Assembly: GCA_905236275.1 (NCBI GenBank)
Contig: CAJOPI010000290.1
Coordinates: forward strand, 1 to 12,941
Source: an uncultured Lachnospiraceae bacterium
GTDB lineage: Bacteria > Bacillota > Clostridia > Lachnospirales > Lachnospiraceae
DNA length: 12,941 nt
Reading direction: 5' to 3'
This document shows, in pieces, positions 6,341-12,941 of this stretch. Made by a program: the position numbers and the translations under genes. A model generated the notes under the pieces. It saw only the letters and a program-made list of their open reading frames with translations, was not told where the DNA came from and did no database searches. Numbering within the stretch: the first letter of the stretch is position 1; each line of letters opens with the position of its first letter.

Positions 6341-8383
6341 ATGCAAATAAATCCGGGTAAACAAAAAGCAAATAGGCGCAAAAACTATATAGGCCTGTCC
6401 AGGCTTATACTGCTGCGGGTTATTCCGGCTTTGACAATTATTGTCTTTCTAATTTTCTTTATCATATTTAATACGATAACAAAAAGCTATACAGAGCAGA
6501 TTGCCGATAAAATGAACAGCCAATGCAAAAGCATCAGCAACAAGATAGAAGTCTGGAGTAACGAGTGTCTTTCAAGCCTTCAAACCATTGCCATCCAGTA
6601 TGAGAACGGCTTCTTCGTAAATGACAAAAACTACACCCAGTATATGTCAGGCTGGGGCGAGAGTCTCGTTGCCGGAAGCGAAGGCGTTTATATCGTACTA
6701 AATGACGATAAGGGCACCGTCCTTTCCCACGACGGTGTAGAATACTTACCTGAATTCCTCGAAACAGACTGGTTTAAGTTCGCAATGGGCTGCGACACTG
6801 CCGCTTTCGACAAATGCTCCTATTACGAAATGGACGTGGACTATTCCGTAACCTGCGCAAAGAATCTGAAAGACGAAAACGGAAAAATTGTCGGTATCGC
6901 TGCTTCGGATCTGTATTTTACAGGTATACGTGACACCATCGACGAAGAAAGCAAAAAGCTGAATGCCGACTATCTCCTCGTCGATAAAAAGAGCGGGATT
7001 GTCCTCGCTGCAACCGACGGCAATTATACCGGAATAACCAAAGAGCAAACCACAGATAAATTCCTTGTGAACCTCCTTGAAAACGTTGACGAGTCCACAA
7101 GTCACAAAACAATAGACACCATAAAAGGCAAATACGTAATAACCGTAAACGAAATAAGCGGCACAGAATGGTTCCTTATGATCTATGAAGACTACGCTAC
7201 CGCTTATGGAGCACTCTCAAATGTTTTAATGATGCTTATCATTGCCGCACTGGTCATCTTCCTCTCCATCGTTATCGCTGTCAGTCAGACCGTAAGCAGT
7301 CTAATGAAGGGTCTTAAAAAAGCCTCCCTCGATATCGATGAAATGTCACGCGGTAATCTTACTGTAGAATTTGATACGAAGCACAAAGGAGCCGATAACG
7401 AGATTACGGATATAAATAAGAATCTGAGCGATTATATCCTTCAAATGAATGATATAATTTCCGGAGTCGGTGTTACCTCCGAAACTCTTCGTGCAAACTC
7501 CATAGAGTTTGAAAGCATGGCAAATAACATGAATGAGTCAACGCTCGCAGAGCTGAGTTCCCTCGATGCCCTTTCGGATGAAATGAGTCAGATTAATGAA
7601 TCGATACAGAACCTTTCCTCTGATTCAAGGAATCTTTCACAGATAGCCGAAGAAACGACAGCAGCAAGCAGCGAGGCAAGGGAACACATGGAAACGGTCA
7701 GGGATGACTCGGAATCAACCGCCGGAAATCTGCACAAGGTCACCGAAAGGATGCATATAGCGCAGAAGTCAATCGACGAGCTTGTTACGCATGTTACGAC
7801 GGTTGAAAATTCTGCTGAAGAGATTTCATCCATTACCGCAGTCATCAAGTCTATTGCTGCCCAGACGAATCTTCTCTCCCTCAATGCTTCCATCGAGGCT
7901 GCAAGGGCAGGTGAGGCAGGAAAAGGCTTTGCGGTAGTTGCGGAAGAAATAAAACAGCTTGCCGATACCAGCAATGAAAATGCGGGAATGATAGAAAAGC
8001 TTATCAGCAATATTTCCGACCTTATGACAAAAACCGCTGATGCTTCCAGAAAGAGTGCCGAGGATATAACCAACGGAGTAAATATTCTCGAAAAGATAGT
8101 TGCCGCTTACGGACATACCGTCGAAGAAGTGAAAGCCACAAGCGAACAGATCAATAATATGCTTGCAAATGCAAAAGAATTAGATGAGATTTCTGCAAGA
8201 ATGGCAGATGCCGCCTACATGCAGGCGGAAGGCTCCAAGATGATAATTATGAGCACCTCGGAGATAGAGAAGCTTGTAGAAGCCGCCCAGACTCAGGGGG
8301 CTACGCTTAAAGAAGGTGCCGAAACCATCAAGACCATAGCCGAAGAACTCCGGCAGCAGGTCGGATTCTTCAAAGTCACGTAA
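6341..8383 (+). CDS. Methyl-accepting chemotaxis protein with an extracellular dCache-like sensor
   Basis: This membrane chemoreceptor would sense an extracellular ligand and control the CheA kinase through CheW. The start is ATG 6341, preceded by AGGGG ten bases upstream. An in-frame ATG at 6242 would add 33 basic, non-membrane residues and lacks a ribosome site. The protein is 680 residues. TM1 is at about 20-45. An extracellular domain of about 240 residues (50-290) looks like a double Cache. TM2 is at about 295-318, with HAMP at about 318-375. The cytoplasmic signalling domain follows, with the hairpin-tip sequence [30 protein letters not shown] starting at 508. Glu/Gln-rich adaptation helices flank the tip. 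There is no C-terminal CheR-binding pentapeptide. The gene stands alone, with a candidate sigma-D promoter. The ligand is unknown. Confidence 0.95.
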   Translation: MQINPGKQKANRRKNYIGLSRLILLRVIPALTIIVFLIFFIIFNTITKSYTEQIADKMNSQCKSISNKIEVWSNECLSSLQTIAIQYENGFFVNDKNYTQYMSGWGESLVAGSEGVYIVLNDDKGTVLSHDGVEYLPEFLETDWFKFAMGCDTAAFDKCSYYEMDVDYSVTCAKNLKDENGKIVGIAASDLYFTGIRDTIDEESKKLNADYLLVDKKSGIVLAATDGNYTGITKEQTTDKFLVNLLENVDESTSHKTIDTIKGKYVITVNEISGTEWFLMIYEDYATAYGALSNVLMMLIIAALVIFLSIVIAVSQTVSSLMKGLKKASLDIDEMSRGNLTVEFDTKHKGADNEITDINKNLSDYILQMNDIISGVGVTSETLRANSIEFESMANNMNESTLAELSSLDALSDEMSQINESIQNLSSDSRNLSQIAEETTAASSEAREHMETVRDDSESTAGNLHKVTERMHIAQKSIDELVTHVTTVENSAEEISSITAVIKSIAAQTNLLSLNASIEAARAGEAGKGFAVVAEEIKQLADTSNENAGMIEKLISNISDLMTKTADASRKSAEDITNGVNILEKIVAAYGHTVEEVKATSEQINNMLANAKELDEISARMADAAYMQAEGSKMIIMSTSEIEKLVEAAQTQGATLKEGAETIKTIAEELRQQVGFFKVT

Positions 8384-8397
8384 CAATTACAAATAGC

Positions 8398-8506
8398 CAC
8401 GTTGCAGATAATGAAAGATGCGTCTGGGTGCAAGCCGCTTTCAGCGGCTTGCACCCAGCGCAATGGGCAAACGTCAATGACGTTTGCTATAATTATCTAC
8501 AACGTG
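8398..8506. repeat. Compact palindromic element between convergent genes (MITE-like)
   Basis: Outer arms 8398-8412 (CACGTTGCAGATAAT) and 8492-8506 are inverted repeats matching at 14 of 15 positions. They enclose two hairpins. The first (8424-8458) is a perfect 16-bp stem with a three-base loop, extendable to 19 bp with one bulged T. The second (8467-8487) has the same core as copy A at 4838-4858. No T-run follows on either strand. The right arm covers the stop codon and last codons of the minus-strand gene ending at 8497. It could be a miniature mobile element, a REP-like unit, or the folded common 3' end of two convergent transcripts. Confidence 0.8.
8458..8488 (-). repeat. Dispersed palindromic repeat, copy B
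   Basis: The reverse complement of these 31 bases is identical to 4837-4867. Beyond this segment the two copies diverge on both sides. Copy B abuts a strong GC-rich hairpin where copy A has AT-rich palindromes. Confidence 0.85.
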
Positions 8507-9540
8507 ACTTCATAAAAAGCGATTTCATTGATTTCCCGGTTGGTGGAGACGAGTTTGACCTTGCCGTCTTCATCGAAGGGGAAGACATTTGCAGAACCGC
8601 AGTCCTTGTCAAGAACATTGGTCTTATATTCCCCATTTTCATAATAGAATTCTATAAGGTCGCGGCTTTCGCCCTTTCGGTGTCCGATGATTGCCACATT
8701 CTTTCCATAGATATTCCTTGCCCAGATAGAATGAGCCATTTCCGTCTTGAAGGGACAGTCCCAAACCTTCTCGTATTTACCGTCCTTCAGCTTGTAAACC
8801 GATACCTGATCACCATGGAAAGGAGTAATCGTGATCATTTCCTCATCACCGTCATTGTCAAAATCGCAAAGTGCCATATCACTTGCCGGATCAGTGGTCA
8901 GTTGCTCGCATTTCCATTCGCCGCCCTTGCTGTCGGGAGGTGTGCAGCGGAATACTCCATACTCGGTTCCCACAAGGCTGTAATCGCCTTCAGGCGTGTT
9001 GATCGTAAAGTAACCATGATTCTTCAGAAGACCGTCTTTTAAGACTGTCATTTCAACCTGGTGATTTTCGTTATAGCTTTCGATATCGTCAGGAAGTTCA
9101 CCCACATAAACCTTTCCCGGGCTGCTCCAGTCATCCTTTTCCTTATGACCGGATTTCAGGGTGCAGGCGATAAGGTAATATACTCCGCCTCTTGAAACGA
9201 TTGAAAAACGGTGCGTAAAGGGAAGCTCCTTTATAGTCTGTACCTGCCATTTTCCATCCACAGGACGTGCAAGGACGATCTTTGCCTCAGCCGAATCATT
9301 GGGCGAATAAAATTTATGGGTTGCAAGGAACCAGCCGTCGTGTCCGGGAACCTGTACCATTGACATGGTTCCGCCGGGCTCTTCCCAGATTACCTCCTCC
9401 TCCTTGCCGTTAGTGTCGAAAAGTATACATTTATTAACCTTTTCAGCAGCAACAAGGATGTGTTTTTTTCCTTTATATTCAAGTGGTGCAATGGAATAGC
9501 ACCTGTCAAGCTCATAAGAAGCTATTTTATTTAATTTCAT
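8497..9540 (-). CDS. Uncharacterised cytoplasmic beta-propeller-like (FG-GAP/VCBS-type) protein of the PTS operon
   Basis: I do not recognise a named family. The 347 residues are rich in short beta-strand and turn patterns, with an acidic loop DFDNDGDEE (226-234) and a related FPFDEDGKVKLVSTN (320-334). These resemble FG-GAP/VCBS calcium-loop repeats of beta-propellers. Histidines recur in similar local settings: THKFYS (His75), FTHRFS (His110), KNHGYF (His175), PFHGDQV (His242) and MAHSIW (His270). They may line a central metal or substrate site. There is no signal peptide or membrane segment, so it is cytoplasmic, unusual for FG-GAP proteins. AGGAG lies eight bases before the ATG and overlaps the stop codon of the upstream repressor gene (11-base gap), so translation is probably coupled. 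Context suggests an enzyme or sensor acting on the phosphorylated PTS substrate, such as a lactonase, lyase or epimerase; this is inference. Confidence 0.75.
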   Translation of the reverse strand: MKLNKIASYELDRCYSIAPLEYKGKKHILVAAEKVNKCILFDTNGKEEEVIWEEPGGTMSMVQVPGHDGWFLATHKFYSPNDSAEAKIVLARPVDGKWQVQTIKELPFTHRFSIVSRGGVYYLIACTLKSGHKEKDDWSSPGKVYVGELPDDIESYNENHQVEMTVLKDGLLKNHGYFTINTPEGDYSLVGTEYGVFRCTPPDSKGGEWKCEQLTTDPASDMALCDFDNDGDEEMITITPFHGDQVSVYKLKDGKYEKVWDCPFKTEMAHSIWARNIYGKNVAIIGHRKGESRDLIEFYYENGEYKTNVLDKDCGSANVFPFDEDGKVKLVSTNREINEIAFYEVTL

Positions 9541-9551
9541 TTCTTTAACTC

Positions 9552-10322
9552 CTAAATTATTGTCTTATCAGCCAACTCAACATTTATCCCTCTTACACGC
9601 ATTGCTTCTACCTGTGCGGGATCTGCCTGTGAATCAGTGATGACATTATGGATATTGTCAAGTTCGCAGCTCACGAAGCTCGAATTATTGCCGATTTTCG
9701 TATGGTCTGCGATAATGTAGCTTTCACCGATGGTTCGCGTCATCATTGCGCGGTTCAGAACGACCTCATTCAGAATTTCCGTCGTCATGCCGTTTTCAAC
9801 CGACAGGCCTGAACAACCGATAAAGGACTTCTTGGCGGTAACCTTGTTGATATTGTTGTAGGCAAATTCCCCGACCAGAGTTCCTTTCAGGTTATAAAGT
9901 TCGCCGCCTGTAAGCATTACCGTAACGGTGTGCGATTTAGGAATTGCGATCGCATTGGCATTATTCGTGATAACGGTGACATCCCTTGCCTTTATGTATT
10001 CCAGCATTCGAAGAACGGTGCCGCTCGTATTCACAAATACCGTATCGCCATCCGAAACCAGCGAAGCCGCGTACTGGGCGAGAGCCTTCCGGCAGAGTGC
10101 TATCTCATCCTTTTCACCCCTCTGCTCCCTGTGAAAGCGTGCACCCCCGTAATAACGCTCAATGAGTCCTGAATCTTCAAGATACTGCAGGTCTCTTCTA
10201 ATGGTGATTTCCGAAACCTTCAGGTGTGAAGCGACCTCAGGAACGCGCACATCGCCTGTCTTGTGAAGTATTTCCAATATTCTTTTTCTTCGGGTATCTA
10301 CAATTTCACCGCTTCTTTTCAT
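9552..10322 (-). CDS. DeoR/GlpR-family transcriptional repressor
   Basis: The 256-residue protein has the two-domain layout of DeoR-family sugar-operon repressors. The N-terminal winged helix-turn-helix (11-60) includes VSEITIRRDLQYLEDSGLIERYYGGA, the family signature. The C-terminal sensor domain resembles ribose-5-phosphate isomerase: DGDTVFVNTSGTV (91-103), TNNANAIA (119-126), LTGGELYNLKGTLVG (137-151), FIGCSGLSVENGMTT (167-181) and ADHTKIG (205-211). Members usually bind a phosphorylated sugar intermediate, which relieves repression. Here the likely effector is the product of the adjacent PTS or of its catabolism. The ATG lacks a strong ribosome site: AAGGA is about 15 bases upstream, so expression may be low. 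A stable hairpin lies in the 88-base spacer from EIIB. Its operator is probably upstream of the EIIA gene but cannot be fixed from sequence. Confidence 0.93.
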   Translation of the reverse strand: MKRSGEIVDTRRKRILEILHKTGDVRVPEVASHLKVSEITIRRDLQYLEDSGLIERYYGGARFHREQRGEKDEIALCRKALAQYAASLVSDGDTVFVNTSGTVLRMLEYIKARDVTVITNNANAIAIPKSHTVTVMLTGGELYNLKGTLVGEFAYNNINKVTAKKSFIGCSGLSVENGMTTEILNEVVLNRAMMTRTIGESYIIADHTKIGNNSSFVSCELDNIHNVITDSQADPAQVEAMRVRGINVELADKTII

Positions 10323-10353
10323 AGTCTGTCACGAGGTCCTTATTAAAAGTATC

Positions 10354-10380
10354 GGCCGAAGAAAAGCTATTTCTCCGGCC
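10354..10380 (-). terminator. Intercistronic hairpin between EIIB and the DeoR regulator (possible attenuator)
   Basis: On the minus strand GGCCGGAGAAA pairs with TTTCTTCGGCC across a five-base loop, an 11-bp stem with one G-T wobble. The bases after it are GATACTTTTAA, a poor and delayed T-run. It is therefore more likely a partial terminator or mRNA-stabilising hairpin that sets regulator levels below PTS levels. Confidence 0.5.
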
Positions 10381-10410
10381 TTATTATGATGCGTCTCACG
10401 CAAAAACCAA

Positions 10411-10707
10411 TTATTTTAAGTCTGCACCGCAGGTCTCAAGTTTTTCCGTCATCTCTTTCTGAGACATTACATTTTTAAGACCTATAACCTTAACGCCCTT
10501 TTTCTCAGCATCTGCGAACATGCTTGTGAAGTTCTGGGGGCAGAGAACAATGTCATAATTTGCAGAAGTATTCTTTCCTTCTGAAAGTGAGCAGTGATGG
10601 GTTTTTGAAACCTTGTAGCCCTGAGCTGCAATAACCTTATCAAGAGTCATGCTCATCATAAGAGACGTACCTGAACCATTTGCGCAACATGCTAAAATGC
10701 TAACCAT
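10411..10707 (-). CDS. PTS EIIB component, SgaB/UlaB type
   Basis: This 98-residue cytoplasmic protein would take phosphate from EIIA on a cysteine and pass it to the sugar held by EIIC. The start is ATG 10707, because AAAGGAG lies five bases upstream. A TTG at 10722 includes that ribosome site and is rejected. The N-terminus MVSILACCANGSGTSLMM carries the P-loop-like CxxGxGxS motif. Cys8 is the predicted phosphorylation site, since Gly11, Gly13 and Ser15 keep the family spacing; Cys7 is next to it. The length matches UlaB-type EIIB proteins. It follows the EIIC gene by about 110 bases, a spacer holding a strong hairpin. The substrate is not evident from sequence. Confidence 0.9.
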   Translation of the reverse strand: MVSILACCANGSGTSLMMSMTLDKVIAAQGYKVSKTHHCSLSEGKNTSANYDIVLCPQNFTSMFADAEKKGVKVIGLKNVMSQKEMTEKLETCGADLK

Positions 10708-10748
10708 AGTTTCTCCTTTCAAATCGAACCTACATATTTATCGGTGAC

Positions 10749-10782
10749 AGCCGATGACGTATATAACGCCACCGGCTTTTTT
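10749..10782 (+). terminator. Plus-strand intrinsic terminator inside the minus-strand PTS operon (EIIC-EIIB spacer)
   Basis: Positions 10749-10777 form a 12-bp stem (two G-T pairs when read on the minus strand) with a five-base loop. On the plus strand five more T residues follow directly, through 10782. On the minus strand, the operon's sense direction, no T-run follows. There an alternative hairpin, ATCGG facing CCGAT across CTGTCA, competes with it. It could stop antisense transcription entering the EIIC gene, or act as an RNA-processing hairpin of the operon mRNA. Confidence 0.55.
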
Positions 10783-10816
10783 CAAAGATATTTTTATTGT
10801 ATACAAATATCAAAAA

Positions 10817-12337
10817 TTAAGCAATACCTTTCTTTTCCTTATATGCTTCGTAATCTTCAACTTCAAGGAAATAATACTCCTTGTCACGTGCATACTGAAT
10901 CTGAGGTATAGCGATAAGTATGATCGCAACGATAGCGATACCTGCAAATCCGAGGAACTTCATGATAACTGTGAATACAGGCCATACAACTGCCCAGTCC
11001 CACATTCCAAGATATCCGCCGTACTGTACGAGGCCAACCCATGTAGCGATCGCTGCCGAGCCGAATACCTGAAGAAGTCCGGAAAGGAACGGGAAGAGGA
11101 TAGCTGCCTTGAAGCCGCCGCGGTTGTTGCAAAATACTGCGATTGTTGCATTATCGAAGAACATGGGAATGAATCCGCATACAACGATCGTCGGGCTGCC
11201 TGCAAGAACAAGGATAACCATGGCAATAATCTCACCGATAGCACCTGCAAGGAATCCCAAAGTAACCGCATTTCCTGAACCGAATGAATAACATACTGCA
11301 CAGTCAACACCGGGAACAGCTGCCGGAAGGATCTTATCCGATATACCCTTGAAGGAAACGGTAAGCTCTGCAACCATTGTACGAACACCGAGCTGGAGGA
11401 TTGCAAGGTAAGCTGCAAAGCTCAAAGCTGTTGTAAGTACATAGAAGAAGAAGCTGTCCTTTTCTCCCATAAGTTCAAGAGTTACAAGGTAATCCTTTCC
11501 TACTACTGCAAGGATGATTCCGAAGAAGATAAGCATGATAAGACCTGTACATACCATGTTATCATTGAAAATCTGCATCCAGCCCGGGAACTCGATATCT
11601 TCAAGCTTCTTGTCGAAAAGGCTTTCCTTTGCGTTAGGATTTCTCTTTTTCTTTTCAGCATCTGCCTTGCCCATGAAGCCTGCAAGTGTAGCAGAAATAA
11701 ATGTACCGAACATCTGCTGGTGGGCGATTGAGAAGCCTGCACCGTCAGTAAGCTCCTGAGTGTAACCAACAAGAAGGTTTGTTCCTACTGCCCAGTAAAG
11801 ACCGAGAAGAACAGCCATTATGAGAAGAACAGGAACATTGTTCATTGTACGGAGTGCCGGTACTGCGAAAAGGATAAGCCAGAAGGCAGTCGAAGCCTGC
11901 TGTATCTGAACGTTACCTGTTGTGAATACGGCACGAAGCTTTGTTATCTTGTTCAGACGAACAAGAATGAGGTTTGCAATAAATGCGATAGCCATAAGGA
12001 GCACAGCCTGCGAGAAGTCGAAGTTACCAACAACTTCATTTCCCGCATCGGCACCTGCCTGTACAGCATTCTGACCATTATAGGGGTCGATAATTATCGC
12101 ATTGAGGTTGAAACGTCCGCCAAGTCCGTAGAGGATAGGCTTAAGTGTGTTGATCATTCCTCCGGAGCCCGCCGAAAGAATGAGGTATCCAACGATGGCC
12201 TTGATCGTACCGCCGATTACGTCATACCAGGGCTTTCTCAAAAGCAGGTATCCGATTAAAACAATAAGACCAATCATATACTGTGGTTTCTGGAAAATAT
12301 TGGACGAGAAGAACGTCCAAAACTGCATCAAAATCAT
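10817..12337 (-). CDS. PTS EIIC permease, SgaT/UlaA family
   Basis: This 506-residue integral membrane protein is the translocating subunit of an ascorbate-type PTS, binding the sugar and presenting it to EIIB. The N-terminal region has hydrophobic segments at about 20-33 and 47-60 flanking IGGTIKAIVGYLILSAGSGGM (41-61), closely resembling UlaA. At least ten hydrophobic segments follow. A charged cytoplasmic loop KADAEKKKRNPNAKESLFDKK separates the two halves. The C-terminus YYFLEVEDYEAYKEKKGIA is hydrophilic. E. coli UlaA is about 465 residues, so this protein is slightly longer, partly in the loop and tail. The start has GGGAGGG about six bases upstream. The EIIA gene ends 40 bases before it. 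The superfamily is firm, but the substrate is not: no L-ascorbate catabolic genes are in the window. Confidence 0.93.
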   Translation of the reverse strand: MILMQFWTFFSSNIFQKPQYMIGLIVLIGYLLLRKPWYDVIGGTIKAIVGYLILSAGSGGMINTLKPILYGLGGRFNLNAIIIDPYNGQNAVQAGADAGNEVVGNFDFSQAVLLMAIAFIANLILVRLNKITKLRAVFTTGNVQIQQASTAFWLILFAVPALRTMNNVPVLLIMAVLLGLYWAVGTNLLVGYTQELTDGAGFSIAHQQMFGTFISATLAGFMGKADAEKKKRNPNAKESLFDKKLEDIEFPGWMQIFNDNMVCTGLIMLIFFGIILAVVGKDYLVTLELMGEKDSFFFYVLTTALSFAAYLAILQLGVRTMVAELTVSFKGISDKILPAAVPGVDCAVCYSFGSGNAVTLGFLAGAIGEIIAMVILVLAGSPTIVVCGFIPMFFDNATIAVFCNNRGGFKAAILFPFLSGLLQVFGSAAIATWVGLVQYGGYLGMWDWAVVWPVFTVIMKFLGFAGIAIVAIILIAIPQIQYARDKEYYFLEVEDYEAYKEKKGIA

Positions 12338-12377
12338 CTGTTACCCTCCCGAATTTTATTATCTTTGTTTGCGAACT

Positions 12378-12839
12378 TCAGATGCCATATTTATCTGCGA
12401 GCTTCTGAAGGTCGTCCACGTTCTTTATCCCATGAAGCTCCTCTACCAGCTCCTCATTCTGAAGCATTTCCGAAAGCTCTGACATTTCCTTTAAGTGCTC
12501 CTCAGGATTGCAGGATGCAAGTGTGAAGAACAGATCAGCATAACTGTCCTCATCCTCAGGATCAAATACAACCGGCTTCTGAAGCTTCATAAAGGAAATC
12601 GTGGTCTTGTGAACCATATCCCCGCCTTCCTGGGAATGAGGCATTGCAACGCCCGGAATAAGAACGATATAGGGACCGTATTTTTCAACGCATCTTACTA
12701 TCTCGTCCGGGTATGCAGCAGTTACTGTTCCATCAGAGACGATCGGTTCACAGGCCATATGGATTGCTGTCTTCCAGTCAGCGGCCTCCTCAGCGAACAC
12801 ACACTGTTTTCTATCGATAAAATTCTGTAAAATTGCCAT
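12378..12839 (-). CDS. PTS EIIA component, UlaC/fructose-mannitol type
   Basis: The 153-residue cytoplasmic protein would accept phosphate from HPr and pass it to EIIB. The motif IPGVAMPHS places the phosphorylated histidine at His68, in the usual PGxAxPH context of PTS_EIIA type 2 domains. A second family position, His77 (DMVHKTT), follows. The length fits a stand-alone EIIA. It is the first gene of the operon within the window, ahead of EIIC and EIIB. The ribosome site AAGGAAGG is 12 bases upstream, rather far. The gene order EIIA-EIIC-EIIB differs from the E. coli ula order (IIC-IIB-IIA). Confidence 0.92.
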   Translation of the reverse strand: MAILQNFIDRKQCVFAEEAADWKTAIHMACEPIVSDGTVTAAYPDEIVRCVEKYGPYIVLIPGVAMPHSQEGGDMVHKTTISFMKLQKPVVFDPEDEDSYADLFFTLASCNPEEHLKEMSELSEMLQNEELVEELHGIKNVDDLQKLADKYGI

Positions 12840-12941
12840 TTTTATATAATTCCTTCCTTAGGAACTGTAGATAAATAACTTATGCACACTTGCTTGTATA
12901 AACTTCCACTTGCTGCGTTATCGTCAATCAGCGTAGCTCGC
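12840..12941 (-). promoter_or_regulatory. Upstream region of the PTS operon, cut by the window edge
   Basis: This spacer holds the EIIA ribosome site (12852-12859). An 8-base direct repeat CACTTGCT (12887-12894 and 12907-12914, plus-strand reading) has starts exactly 20 bases apart, about two helical turns. A possible promoter on the minus strand is TTGACG with TTTATA at a 19-base spacing, which is weak. The repeat could be a regulator site, possibly for the DeoR protein. No catabolite-control element was recognised. Confidence 0.3.

Noticed and set aside
8428..9042. 204-codon plus-strand open frame
   Set aside because: It is antisense to the propeller-like gene, starts inside the palindromic element, has no ribosome site and shows no recognisable family.
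10708..10722. TTG start for EIIB giving five extra residues
   Set aside because: The Shine-Dalgarno sequence AAAGGAG lies within this extension, correctly placed for the ATG at 10707.
12880..12888. Single TTATGCACA match to the relaxed DnaA-box consensus
   Set aside because: It is an isolated, non-perfect site, and one such match is expected by chance in a window of this size.

Overview
The window looks like chromosomal DNA of a motile, low-to-moderate GC Gram-positive anaerobe, most likely a clostridial species of the Lachnospiraceae type. The grounds are Firmicutes-style Shine-Dalgarno sites, a tRNA-Trp-type T-box, a DnaD-domain protein next to a DnaC/DnaI-type helicase loader, a long-form Prs, a chemoreceptor with a sigma-D-like promoter, and a PTS operon. 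The taxonomic call is inference; no rRNA or other marker gene is present.

Left part (1-1103). A truncated trpD runs leftward off the window edge. It follows a T-box leader (about 590-884, minus strand) with its own terminator, a likely UGG specifier and a good sigma-A promoter. A long inverted repeat (958-1004) lies between this promoter and the divergent murC promoter.

Middle part (1104-6132, plus strand). murC comes first. Immediately after its stop codon there are five perfect DnaA boxes (TTATCCACA), grouped 2 + 3 with the boxes of each group directly abutting. They lie just upstream of an extended -10 promoter for a DnaD-domain protein, followed 14 bases later by a DnaC/DnaI-type AAA+ helicase loader, then by prs. 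This suggests that a primosome gene pair is under DnaA control. It is the most striking regulatory feature of the window.

Right-middle (6133-8510). A methyl-accepting chemotaxis protein (dCache-like sensor, HAMP, signalling domain) is preceded by a sigma-D-like promoter and a structured leader of about 115 bases. After it, between convergent genes, sits a compact palindromic element of about 109 bp, with imperfect 15-bp terminal inverted repeats enclosing two hairpins. One of these hairpins shares 31 identical bases with the dnaC-prs spacer, on the opposite strand, so this is a dispersed intergenic repeat.

Right part (8497-12941, minus strand). A five-gene operon reads EIIA, EIIC, EIIB (SgaT/UlaA-type PTS), a DeoR-family repressor, and a cytoplasmic beta-propeller-like protein of unknown function. 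The PTS would import and phosphorylate an unidentified sugar acid or polyol. The DeoR protein probably senses the product, and the beta-propeller protein may act on it. None of the known ascorbate catabolic enzymes is in the window. The operon's intercistronic spacers contain stable hairpins, one of which looks like a terminator for the opposite strand.
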